Source: Victivallaceae bacterium (GTDB lineage Bacteria; Verrucomicrobiota; Lentisphaeria; Victivallales; Victivallaceae). Taken from it: a stretch of 7,650 nt of DNA. Each line of letters starts with the position of its first letter. Within the stretch, counting starts at the first letter, position 1. Below are positions 1 to 6,990 of this stretch, in pieces. A model generated the notes under the pieces. That model saw only the letters and a list, made by a program, of their open reading frames with translations. It had not been told where the DNA came from and made no database searches. Made by a program: the position numbers and the translations under genes. The stretch spans positions 1 to 7,650 of the forward strand of contig JAQUOK010000129.1 in assembly GCA_028717165.1 (NCBI GenBank). The letters run 5' to 3'.

Positions 1-498
1 AAGAACGGGATTTCGCTTTATGCCGCGCATTTGCCGCTTGACGCTCATCCTGATATCGGACATAACGCTTTGCTTGCGGATATGGTTAATCTGAAACACC
101 GTTACAGTTTTATGGAATATTGCGGCTCTGATATCGGTTGCGCCGGCGTTCTCCATGAGCCCTGCTTCCCCGCTCGGCTGGCGGATAAACTGGAAAAGGA
201 ATTGAACTGCAAGGCCAAAATTTTCGGCAGCCGGGACAAGGAACTGACAAAGGTCGGTATTGTTTCCGGCGGCGGCGAAATGGACGCGCTTATGGCCAGT
301 ATAGGGGCGGGGGCGGATTGCTTGATTACCGGTGAGATGACCCATACCATGTACCATTTTGTAAAAGAAAGCGGTATCGTGGTGATCGCGCTGGGACATT
401 ACCGTTCCGAAACGCCGGGAGTGTTGGCGGTAATGGATAAAGTTAAAAAGAAATTTGATATGGACTGTGAATTTATTGATATTCCTACGGGACTGTAA
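1..498 (+). CDS. NIF3/YbgI-family dinuclear metal centre protein (DUF34), C-terminal part
   Basis: This is the 3' portion of a NIF3-like gene: 165 codons are visible, with no start in the window, because the frame is open to base 1. Family members usually exceed 240 residues. Visible residues 6-21 carry the family signature LYAAHLPLDAHPDIGHN, whose Asp14 matches a metal ligand known in E. coli YbgI (Asp101). Near the C-terminus GHYRSE supplies His133 and Glu137, matching YbgI His215 and Glu219. The VSGGGEMD and ITGEMTH motifs (residues 88-95 and 109-115) are also typical. The His-His pair expected near the N-terminus lies outside the window. The family forms hexameric toroids with two metal ions per subunit and is cytoplasmic. 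Its reaction is not settled, and the old label 'GTP cyclohydrolase I type 2' is unreliable. The lipoprotein gene follows after 18 nt, which suggests one transcript. The assignment is secure but the biochemical role is not. Confidence 0.93.
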   Translation, partial: KNGISLYAAHLPLDAHPDIGHNALLADMVNLKHRYSFMEYCGSDIGCAGVLHEPCFPARLADKLEKELNCKAKIFGSRDKELTKVGIVSGGGEMDALMASIGAGADCLITGEMTHTMYHFVKESGIVVIALGHYRSETPGVLAVMDKVKKKFDMDCEFIDIPTGL

Positions 499-516
499 TC
501 AGGGAGGGGGTTTGTA

Positions 517-954
517 ATGATGGGCAGAGTGGCGGCAGTATTTTTATGCATCCTGATTTTATGCGGCTGCAGCAGTATTGACGGAAGCTTGAGCGAATCT
601 GAAAAGATCACTATAATCGACATGGCGCGCTATACTATTACCAGGCAGAACAAAAAATTCGTGACTGATCAGGAAGCGGCAGAGATTAATAAGACAATGC
701 CGGAAGTCAGGATTCATTATACCGGCCCGCGGCAGGGAAAAATGTGGATAAGCTGGTCTCTGGACAAAAAGAAAATCAATTTCGTTTACAGCGGGGAATT
801 TCTTACCGACAGTGCGATGTGGCAAATGTGGATAGCCAAATATAAATACGCGACCAGTAAAGAAAAAATGGATCCGTTTCATAAACGCCCGCAGGCAACC
901 GCCGCGGATTTCGCGGATTTGAGGAAAAAAGACAAAGTTGTTCCCCGTAAATGA
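517..954 (+). CDS. small predicted lipoprotein of unknown function
   Basis: The product is a 145-residue protein with a class II signal peptide. Arg4 is followed by a hydrophobic stretch and a lipobox, Leu15-Cys16-Gly17-Cys18, so Cys18 should be lipidated. Ser at +2 would favour the outer membrane in a Gram-negative cell. A purine-rich ribosome binding site (AGGGAGGGGG, 501-510) precedes tandem ATG codons at 517 and 520, so either could start the protein. The mature part is short and polar. A region around residues 63-110 is rich in Trp and Tyr (RIHYTGP, MWISWSL, YSGEFL, MWQMWIAKYKY) and looks like a small beta-rich domain. The last 30 residues are Lys/Arg-rich. I recognise no family. It sits 18 nt behind the NIF3-like gene and probably shares its transcript, and it converges on nadE. 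The coding call rests on the lipobox, the strong ribosome binding site and the tight spacing. Confidence 0.82.
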   Translation: MMGRVAAVFLCILILCGCSSIDGSLSESEKITIIDMARYTITRQNKKFVTDQEAAEINKTMPEVRIHYTGPRQGKMWISWSLDKKKINFVYSGEFLTDSAMWQMWIAKYKYATSKEKMDPFHKRPQATAADFADLRKKDKVVPRK

Positions 955-971
955 CGCTGGCTCACAACTTT
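934..971. terminator. possible shared terminator between convergent genes (weak)
   Basis: A perfect 8-bp inverted repeat, AAAGTTGT (934-941) and ACAACTTT (964-971), spans both stop codons of the converging lipoprotein and nadE genes. It is followed by T-rich sequence on the plus strand (TTTATTT, 969-975). On the minus strand it is followed by a run including TTTTTT, because GAAAAAAG lies at 924-931. The stem is AT-rich and the 22-nt loop is long, so it would be a weak intrinsic terminator. It is the only dyad seen in the 15-nt gap, where a terminator serving both directions would be expected. Confidence 0.35.
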
Positions 972-2886
972 ATTTCCCGATATTTTCCAGACGTTCCAGC
1001 CATATTTCGGCGCAGGCGTCGGAAGGCATACGCCAGTCGCCGCGGGGAGAGAGGCAGATGGTGCCGACTTTGGGGCCGTCCGGTATGCAGCTGCGCTTGA
1101 ACTGCTGACGGAAGAAACGCGTTATGAATATTTTCAGGGTGTTGAGGATCTGTTCCTGACTGTATTTCCCGCTGAAAGCAAGCGCGGCCAGATAAGAAAT
1201 CTTTTCCGGTTCGGCGCCGTACTTGATGAAGTGGTACAGGAAGAAATCGTGCAGTTCGTACGGGCCGATAATGTCTTCAGTCTTATGGTTGACTTCGCTT
1301 TTGCGGGTGTTGGGAAGCAGTTCCGGGCTTACCGGAGTGGCGATGATATCCTCGAGTACGGCACGCAGTTTCTTTTCCGAATTTTCCGCCACCCAGGCGA
1401 TCAGGTAACGGATCAGGGTTTTCGGGACGGCGCAGTTGACGGCATACATGGACATGTGGTCGCCGTTGTAAGTAGACCAGCCGAGAGCGATTTCCGACAG
1501 ATCCCCGGTTCCGACCAGCAAACCGTTCTGACTGTTGGCGATATTCATCAGGATCAGGGTTCTTTCCCTGGCCTGGACGTTTTCATAGGTGGTGTCGTAT
1601 ACCTCCGGATCATGATCGATATCCCTGAAATTCAGCATGCAGGCGTCTCTTATATTGATCTCCTGAAACTCGGCTCCTATGAGTTTGATCATTTCCGCGG
1701 CGTTGGTATAGGTACGGTCGCTTGTCCCGAAGCCGGGCATGGTCACTGCGAGAATATCATACATCGGACGCTTGAGCAGTTTCATGGTTTCGGCGCATAC
1801 CAGGAGCGCCAGGGTGGAATCGAGGCCGCCGGAAATACCGACGACCAGCCGTTGGGCGTTTATATGTTCGAAACGTTTTGCCAGAGCCGCACTCTGGATA
1901 TTGAAAATCTCTTCGCAGTGCGTATCCCGTTCGGCAGGGTTGTCGGGGACGAACGGGTTGGCGTCGATATGGGTATATTCCAAAGTGGGCGAGGTAAAGA
2001 CTTCGGAAAGGTGAATGTCCCTGAATTCCTTTTCGCCGGCCGCGTCGCCGATTGAACTTTCACAGGCGCGGACGGCTTTGAGTTTGGCCAGGTCGATGTC
2101 GGCGTAGATGATGCTGCCGTCCCGGTGGAAACGTTGATTTTCAGCGGCTGTCCGACCGTTCTGGGCTATGATCGAGTGCCCGTCGAAAACCAGGTCGGTG
2201 CTGGATTCGTGAACTCCCGACGAAGTGTATATATAGGCAGCCATGCAGTGGGCGCTCTGCCGCTGAACCAGATCACGCCGGTACTGGGATTTAGTTACCA
2301 GGGCATTGCTGGCCGAAAGGTTGAACAGCGCCGTCGCGCCGGCAAGAGCCTGTTGTGAACTGGGGGGAATTACGGTCCAGAGGTCTTCGCAGATCTCGAT
2401 ACCGAAAGAGAAATTATGGTCACAGGTGAAAAGCAGGTCGGTACCGAACGGTACGGCGTTCCTGCAGCTTGTGCCGTCGGGAACCGTCGCGCCTGATTTG
2501 AAATATCTTTTATCATAGAATTCGCGGTAGTTCGGGTTGTACACTTTGGGGATTATGCCGCGAATCTTTCCTGACTGCAGCACGAAAGCGCAGTTGAACA
2601 GGGCGTTTCTCCAGGAGAACGGCGCTCCGATTATCAGGATCATGGAACTGCTGGCGAAGGAAGCGGCGATCTTTTTGATCGCGTTCATGGCTTCATTCTG
2701 CAGGGCGGTTTGGAAAAACAGGTCGCCGCAGGTGTAACCGGTAACGGCCATTTCCGGGAATACCGCTGCGGAAACTTCCTGTTTGGCGCATTGCTGTGCG
2801 TTCCTGATAATTTCCGCCGTGTTGAAAGGTATGTCTGCGATTTTCATTTTCGGGGAGACTGCCGCGAAACGATAGAAACCGAACAT
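970..2886 (-). CDS. nadE: glutamine-dependent NAD+ synthetase (nitrilase-like glutaminase plus synthetase domains)
   Basis: The enzyme amidates deamido-NAD+ to NAD+, using ATP and ammonia released from glutamine, as the last step of NAD biosynthesis in the cytoplasm. Residues about 5-280 form the carbon-nitrogen hydrolase (glutaminase) domain. Its catalytic triad is visible as Glu45 (FPEMAVTGY), Lys114 (IPKVYNPNYREF) and Cys166 (EICEDLW). Residues about 325-638 form the synthetase domain with the ATP pyrophosphatase P-loop SGGLDS (352-357), then GTGDLSEIALGWSTYNGDHM and NCAVPKT, and ATPVSPEL. At 638 residues it belongs to the long class typified by the mycobacterial enzyme rather than the shorter forms of about 550 residues or the ammonia-only forms of about 275. 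The ATG at 2886 is supported by a ribosome binding site (AGAGAGGG on the minus strand, 2895-2902) 8 nt upstream. The gene lies 23 nt downstream of the large DUF3857-like gene, with no room for a strong promoter of its own, so it is likely the second gene of that operon. All key residues are intact. Confidence 0.97.
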   Translation of the reverse strand: MFGFYRFAAVSPKMKIADIPFNTAEIIRNAQQCAKQEVSAAVFPEMAVTGYTCGDLFFQTALQNEAMNAIKKIAASFASSSMILIIGAPFSWRNALFNCAFVLQSGKIRGIIPKVYNPNYREFYDKRYFKSGATVPDGTSCRNAVPFGTDLLFTCDHNFSFGIEICEDLWTVIPPSSQQALAGATALFNLSASNALVTKSQYRRDLVQRQSAHCMAAYIYTSSGVHESSTDLVFDGHSIIAQNGRTAAENQRFHRDGSIIYADIDLAKLKAVRACESSIGDAAGEKEFRDIHLSEVFTSPTLEYTHIDANPFVPDNPAERDTHCEEIFNIQSAALAKRFEHINAQRLVVGISGGLDSTLALLVCAETMKLLKRPMYDILAVTMPGFGTSDRTYTNAAEMIKLIGAEFQEINIRDACMLNFRDIDHDPEVYDTTYENVQARERTLILMNIANSQNGLLVGTGDLSEIALGWSTYNGDHMSMYAVNCAVPKTLIRYLIAWVAENSEKKLRAVLEDIIATPVSPELLPNTRKSEVNHKTEDIIGPYELHDFFLYHFIKYGAEPEKISYLAALAFSGKYSQEQILNTLKIFITRFFRQQFKRSCIPDGPKVGTICLSPRGDWRMPSDACAEIWLERLENIGK

Positions 2887-2909
2887 AATAGATTCCCTCT
2901 CTGTAAAAG

Positions 2910-5900
2910 TTATTTCGTAACAAGCATTATGGTTTTAAGACCCGGTTTGCTCAACCTGGTCTGGGCATTGACGAGGAGCCCGTATTCATCGACCGGGACA
3001 ATACATGGCTTCATATCAATGTCATAAACTATTTGCAGTTTTGTTTCCGAGACCCTGGTGCTGGTAATCTTTATGCGGCCGCCGCCCTGGGGACAGGCAA
3101 CGGAACAGTTTCCGGGCTGAATGACGACATTCCCGGCGTTATCCGGCAGATCGACGAAATATTTTATCCGGAGGCGCCGGCGTTCATTCTGGAAATACGG
3201 ATTTTCACGCTTTTCAGTTCCGGTTGAAATCAGGTTGTTCAAATAATCCAGGGGCAGTTTGAAATAAAGGTATTTGCCGTCTTTTATTACGTAGTCGGGA
3301 ATTTTTACGGCGTAATGAACTTTGCCCGGATATGTTTTGAAATCGCTGGTGAATTTGGTTATCGGCACGGCGGACTGGGCGATCAGGGATACGGCTTGCT
3401 GGAAATGGCGTTTGCGCTCTTCCGGCGATATTTCGCTGAACAGACGGTTGCCGCTTTCAAATTCGCCGCCGTAATGAAAAGCGGTATAGGAAACTAAAGT
3501 GCTGCCGTCTCCGATCAGTTTCAGGGAATATTCCAGTTCGAGGCATGTCGCCATTTCTTCCTGGGGTTTTACTGTTTCCAGTTGGGCGCGGTTGAGGTTC
3601 AGGACGATATTGTTTTCATTGTTGCAGCTGCCGAGCTGGGCGTATTGGCTGGTGTCGTTCAGGTAATAAGTTTTTTCTTTGCAGACGCATTTTACCAGTA
3701 CTGTATCGAAATCGCTGACCGGGTATCCTTCAAGTTCATTGAGCGCCTGCGGTACCGGCGGAACGTTGGCGACAGCCAGGAATTCCGGTTTGAAACCGGC
3801 TTTTTTCAGCATGGCGTAAATCAGCGCCGCCCGGTCGGGGGAATTGCCGTAGCCGTCCTTGAGGGTTTGGTCCGCATTGCTTATGCAGCTTAAAGGCAGA
3901 CTGCTCAGGCCGGGACCGGCCAGTCTGATTTCCTTAGCCGCATAATCCCGGATTTCCTTTATTGCATCCGGAGGCGTTTTGCCCTCGATGAGTTTTGCGG
4001 CCAGGGCTTCCGCGGCTTTCTGGCTGCTTGCGGCGTCTTCCAGACGTTTTTTCAATTCTTTCGAGTATTCCTGCCAGTTGCCGTTGGAGAACATGAGCTT
4101 GGGTACGAACAGCCATTTGGGAGGCGTATGCATTTCCGAAGGTACCGCCTCGATATTGTTTCGCCGCCATTTCCGGACGATTTTTCCGGCTTCACAGGTA
4201 CCGGAAACCAGGCATTCTTCGGGTGACGAAATTTTCAGTTTCATGTTTTCCGGGTATTGCAGGGTTATTTCTTCTTCGAGAATCGGGGAGCCGTTCTGAA
4301 AAAGTACGGTCGAACTGATAAAGGGCTGTCCGGTATTTTCGATGCTGAGCTCATATTCGATAGTACTTTCCGGCCTGACTCCGGGAAGGCTGACGACTAT
4401 GATCTTGCCCGCCGGATAGCGGGGCGCGCCGCCTATCCAATCCTGGTCCATTATATTTATTTCATTTTTATTCAGTTTGAATTCCTTGCCTTCGGGAGTA
4501 GTGACGGTGACGGCGCTGATAGAAATTTTCTGCCAGACCGGATTGTAATGGAACTTTATTTCCGAATTCTTTTTTACGCCGGCATAGTCAAGTATTTTCT
4601 TTTTTATTCTGGTACGGACAGTGCAGTTATTCTGATCTTTTATATCGATCAGGCTTTTCTGGCTCATGATTACGGCCTGGGCTGCCGGGAACAGTTTTTT
4701 CAGGTCCTTGACCTCGCCGAAATCTTTTTTTATGATCAGCATTTTCCGGTTTTCAAACTGGATGTCCTCAATATCTTTCTTGAGTTTCAGGTACTCGTCG
4801 GGAAGGAACTCGACTGCGTTCAGCAGGCATTTTGACGTGCCCGTAAGGTCGCTGCCTTTATCATTCAGCGTCTGTTCCCAGAAGAATTTCTGCCAGTCTA
4901 TTTTCCGGTATTCCGGGAATTTTACAATTTTGAGTCCGGCCGGCAGTTTATAGTTGAAATTTTCGACGGTGCCGCAGGTGGCGGCCAGTTGCAGCGGGTA
5001 TTGGCGTTTTTTGAGTCCCATATCTCCCAGCAGCCAGTTTGCGGCGCTGAATGCGGAACCCACATGCGGAACCTGCATCAGCATAACGCCTCTGCCTGGA
5101 ATCAGCAGGCTGTTGGTGGTGAAACTGAACTTTGCCGACAAGGGGGTCTTGAAATCGCGCAGGTCTTCGGGAAGGATCTTAAGATTTTCGAGTTTGGCTC
5201 CCGGCAGTATGGATTTGAGTCTGGCGGCGAAATACTGCTGGATCTGTTCCGCTTTCCAGCGCGAGAACGCGCCCCGGTAAATGGTATCGTTGATGCCGTT
5301 GAATTTCAGTTCGGCAGAGGCGGTCAGGCTGCCGTCTTCCTGGAATTCGCCGGCGGTTTCCGCCTGAAGCAGGTTTTCGCTTGCCGGAATGATAGGGGAA
5401 GTCAGCAGGTCGCTGCCGGCGGGCAGGGCGGGCAGGTAACTTTTGTCGGAAAGGTACGCCGGCAGCAGGTTTACGGTGGTTTCATTGGTTGAATCCATCA
5501 ATATGGTTTTGCCGTCTTTGTTGATGGCGCAGGTTATCGCATGGTTGAAAAAGTTATTCGGCACTTCCTGGTCTTTCTTGGCATCCGTCATGATCAGTAC
5601 CGGATATGCCTTGATGCCGGCCAGCCGCAGCATTCCGGCGAGCAGGGCGGCCTTGTCGCGGCAGACGCCGTAGCGGTTATTGAACGTCAGGTCGATGTCA
5701 TGCGGTTCGTAGCCGGGGGCCGTGGTCTCCAGGGTAAGGCCCATGTAACGTATTTTATTTGAAACGAAACGGAAAATCGCTTCGATCTTTTCCTGTTCGG
5801 TTTTAAGTCCTTTAGTCAGTTCCTTGACTTTTTCTTCCATGGCCGGGGTCACTTTGGCCAGGTGCGGGGTGCATAAGCGGTTATACCATTGCGAGATATC

Positions 5901-6713
5901 CGACCATGATTCCGCGGTACTGACCAGCAGTCGCTGGACATACCGGTTCTGGGACGGCATTTGCGGTTCCGGGAAAATGCGCGGAATATTGCGGAAAGTC
6001 CAGTTGTAGATGATCCTGTCGCCGGCTTCTTTTTCCGAAAAGGAGACCGAATCCTTGACCGGGTCTTTTATCAGGTATTTTTTCAGGGGGCGGTCTTTGG
6101 GGCCGTCGATTATCAGGTTGTAATAAATGACCGGAGTTGTCGACTGGATCGTATAGTCGTCGGTCCAGATGTTTTTGATGCGGGGAGCGGAAGTTATGCG
6201 TTCCATAAAATAATACATTATGTCGCCGATTTCCACGCCCGGCACGGTAACGTTCAGGATTTTCAGGTTGGGGTTGTAAATATTGCTGCCCATCTGCCAT
6301 GGGCTGATCATGGTTTTCGAATTCTTCGCAACGTCGATCTTGACGGTTCTGCCGTCCGGTTTTATTATTTCTATCGCCAGCACCCGGTTCGTGCCGTAGG
6401 AACGGTCGAAGTATTCACTGTATACTTCCGCCGCGCGTTTTCCTTTTACCGTCAGTATCTTATAGTAGAACTCATCGAATTCAACCGAGGTGCCGTCCGC
6501 CTGATAGGTTATTTTCTGGACGTCCCGGAGCAGAACGCTGTCGGCATCGGGGTATTCGTTTGCGGAGACTTTTTTCGCTTCGCGCAGCACTTGAGGGCGG
6601 TTGATGAAAGGAGCCGGCGCATTCCGGTCGGAGAGGGGGGCGGCCGGCAGATACTGCCAGGCGGTGAAAGTCAGCACAAAGGCGACCGCGATTCTGCAAA
6701 GAAGTAATTTCAT
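2910..6713 (-). CDS. large exported protein with two DUF3857-transglutaminase-like modules, the second catalytically degenerate
   Basis: The product is 1267 residues. The start at 6713 gives a clean signal peptide (MKLLLCR, a hydrophobic stretch to about residue 18, then LPAA near 22-25). The open frame reaches back to 6842, but that extra part contains the promoter and looks non-coding. Module 1 has a DUF3857-like beta domain (about 60-250, including VTVPGVEIGDIMYYFMERI), a transglutaminase-like fold (about 290-410) with Cys351 in YGVCRDKAALLAGMLRLAG, His391 in FFNHAIT and Asp407 in LMDSTNE, then a beta-rich region (about 450-600). Module 2 (about 665-1267) repeats that order. SLPGVRPESTIEYELSIEN (775-793) matches the DUF3857 motif, and YGNSPDRAALIYAMLKKAG (955-973) matches the Cys motif with Ser958 in place of Cys. 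FDTVLV has Thr1004 in place of His, while Asp1020 is kept. A periplasmic or surface location is inferred from the signal peptide. Proteins of this type are transglutaminase- or protease-like, but substrates are mostly unknown. It is the first gene of an operon with nadE. Confidence 0.9.
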   Translation of the reverse strand: MKLLLCRIAVAFVLTFTAWQYLPAAPLSDRNAPAPFINRPQVLREAKKVSANEYPDADSVLLRDVQKITYQADGTSVEFDEFYYKILTVKGKRAAEVYSEYFDRSYGTNRVLAIEIIKPDGRTVKIDVAKNSKTMISPWQMGSNIYNPNLKILNVTVPGVEIGDIMYYFMERITSAPRIKNIWTDDYTIQSTTPVIYYNLIIDGPKDRPLKKYLIKDPVKDSVSFSEKEAGDRIIYNWTFRNIPRIFPEPQMPSQNRYVQRLLVSTAESWSDISQWYNRLCTPHLAKVTPAMEEKVKELTKGLKTEQEKIEAIFRFVSNKIRYMGLTLETTAPGYEPHDIDLTFNNRYGVCRDKAALLAGMLRLAGIKAYPVLIMTDAKKDQEVPNNFFNHAITCAINKDGKTILMDSTNETTVNLLPAYLSDKSYLPALPAGSDLLTSPIIPASENLLQAETAGEFQEDGSLTASAELKFNGINDTIYRGAFSRWKAEQIQQYFAARLKSILPGAKLENLKILPEDLRDFKTPLSAKFSFTTNSLLIPGRGVMLMQVPHVGSAFSAANWLLGDMGLKKRQYPLQLAATCGTVENFNYKLPAGLKIVKFPEYRKIDWQKFFWEQTLNDKGSDLTGTSKCLLNAVEFLPDEYLKLKKDIEDIQFENRKMLIIKKDFGEVKDLKKLFPAAQAVIMSQKSLIDIKDQNNCTVRTRIKKKILDYAGVKKNSEIKFHYNPVWQKISISAVTVTTPEGKEFKLNKNEINIMDQDWIGGAPRYPAGKIIVVSLPGVRPESTIEYELSIENTGQPFISSTVLFQNGSPILEEEITLQYPENMKLKISSPEECLVSGTCEAGKIVRKWRRNNIEAVPSEMHTPPKWLFVPKLMFSNGNWQEYSKELKKRLEDAASSQKAAEALAAKLIEGKTPPDAIKEIRDYAAKEIRLAGPGLSSLPLSCISNADQTLKDGYGNSPDRAALIYAMLKKAGFKPEFLAVANVPPVPQALNELEGYPVSDFDTVLVKCVCKEKTYYLNDTSQYAQLGSCNNENNIVLNLNRAQLETVKPQEEMATCLELEYSLKLIGDGSTLVSYTAFHYGGEFESGNRLFSEISPEERKRHFQQAVSLIAQSAVPITKFTSDFKTYPGKVHYAVKIPDYVIKDGKYLYFKLPLDYLNNLISTGTEKRENPYFQNERRRLRIKYFVDLPDNAGNVVIQPGNCSVACPQGGGRIKITSTRVSETKLQIVYDIDMKPCIVPVDEYGLLVNAQTRLSKPGLKTIMLVTK

Positions 6714-6722
6714 GCCATGACG

Positions 6723-6728
6723 TCTCTT
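6723..6728 (-). promoter_or_regulatory. ribosome binding site fixing the start of the large exported protein
   Basis: AAGAGA on the minus strand lies 9 nt before the ATG at 6713. It is a modest Shine-Dalgarno match, but together with the signal peptide that begins at this ATG it favours 6713 over the more upstream in-frame ATG at 6842. An out-of-frame ATG-GCA-TGA (6718-6710) sits between them, and its stop overlaps the true start codon. Confidence 0.55.
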
Positions 6729-6731
6729 ATG

Positions 6732-6795
6732 TTTGTTTTCGTATAAAAGACCCGTGCGAAATAAGGGATTTCGCATGCGTCTTTGTTTCGTATAA
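6732..6795. repeat. near-identical direct repeats flanking the leader hairpin
   Basis: TTTGTTTTCGTATAA (6732-6746) and TTTGTTTCGTATAA (6782-6795) differ by one T and stand in the same orientation on either side of the hairpin, 50 nt apart start to start. The right-hand copy shares one base with the predicted -10 box of the leftward promoter and covers its start-site region. The arrangement could be paired binding sites for a regulator or the trace of a local duplication. Confidence 0.6.
6746..6784 (-). promoter_or_regulatory. imperfect hairpin at the 5' end of the predicted leftward mRNA
   Basis: The inner stem is a perfect 8-bp inverted repeat, TGCGAAAT (6755-6762) and ATTTCGCA (6768-6775), with a 5-nt loop. 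After a 3x3 internal loop, a second 6-bp stem forms between AAAGAC (6746-6751) and GTCTTT (6779-6784). If transcription starts near 6788, the mRNA begins almost directly with this hairpin, which ends about 30 nt before the start codon. The stem is followed by only a short T stretch (TTTTA on the minus strand), so it is a poor terminator. Roles in mRNA stability, translational control or as an operator are all possible. Confidence 0.6.
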
Positions 6796-6823
6796 GTATA
6801 GAACAATAACCTCATGTTTGCAA
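6795..6823 (-). promoter_or_regulatory. predicted sigma70-type promoter of the DUF3857-nadE operon
   Basis: On the minus strand TTGCAA (6823-6818, 4 of 6 to the -35 consensus) is separated by exactly 17 nt from TATACT (6800-6795, 5 of 6 to the -10 consensus). A start near 6788 would give a leader of about 75 nt. No better promoter-like pair was seen in this intergenic region for the leftward genes. Confidence 0.6.
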
Positions 6824-6859
6824 AATGCCAGTATATATTCAATAATAATTCCGATGTGA

Positions 6860-6889
6860 TTGAGGGCAGGGGAGAATATCGGATATTTT
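6860..6889 (+). promoter_or_regulatory. weak candidate promoter for the STAS gene
   Basis: TTGAGG (6860-6865) and TATTTT (6884-6889), 18 nt apart, are each a 4 of 6 match to the consensus boxes. The stretch is AT-rich, so such matches arise easily. Other pairings such as TTGTTT (6923) with TATATT (6944) have worse spacing. The true start cannot be fixed from sequence. Confidence 0.25.
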
Positions 6890-6891
6890 GT

Positions 6892-6919
6892 GATAAAATT
6901 TAATTTATGTCGTTTTATC
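6892..6919. repeat. AT-rich inverted repeat upstream of the STAS gene
   Basis: GATAAAA (6892-6898) and TTTTATC (6913-6919) form a 7-bp dyad with a 14-nt spacer, between the candidate plus-strand promoter and the leader ORF. It could be an operator half-site pair, but given the base composition chance is a fair explanation. Confidence 0.25.
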
Positions 6920-6939
6920 TATTGTTTTTAGGACATTTG

Positions 6940-6990
6940 ATGATATATTTGTGGGAAAGAGTAATTGTAACCAGTACAATGAGTTTATAA
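6940..6990 (+). CDS. possible 16-residue leader peptide overlapping the STAS start
   Basis: ATG at 6940 opens a short frame encoding MIYLWERVIVTSTMSL, with the TAA stop at 6988-6990. AGGA (6930-6933) lies 6 nt before it, a better Shine-Dalgarno arrangement than the STAS gene has for itself. Stop and next start overlap as TAATG, a typical geometry for translational coupling, so ribosomes finishing the leader could re-initiate on the STAS gene. The peptide shows no attenuator-like codon runs. It is short enough to be chance; the overlap and the ribosome binding site are the only support. Confidence 0.4.
   Translation: MIYLWERVIVTSTMSL

Noticed and set aside
1231..2055. A 274-codon open frame on the plus strand
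   Set aside because: It lies wholly antisense to nadE, whose domains and catalytic residues are unmistakable. The translation resembles no family and has no good ribosome binding site.
5961..6707. A 248-codon open frame on the plus strand opposite the large exported protein
   Set aside because: It is antisense to the DUF3857 domain and signal peptide of a well-supported gene, and its composition looks like a mirror of the coding strand.
6710..6718. ATG-GCA-TGA mini-ORF overlapping the start of the large exported protein
   Set aside because: Two codons long and explicable by chance, although its stop does overlap the true start codon.
6714..6842. A 43-residue N-terminal extension of the large exported protein from ATG 6842
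   Set aside because: It would bury the signal peptide and run through the promoter, the direct repeats and the hairpin. The ATG at 6713 has both a ribosome binding site and a signal peptide.
6850..6883. TCCGAT (6850-6855) and ATCGGA (6878-6883) as an operator dyad
   Set aside because: Six base pairs with a 22-nt spacer can easily arise by chance, and it has no clear relation to a promoter element.
6951..6989. GTG start at 6951 adding 13 residues to the STAS protein
   Set aside because: There is no ribosome binding site at usable distance, the extra residues are not part of the STAS fold, and ATG 6990 starts the domain at its usual place.
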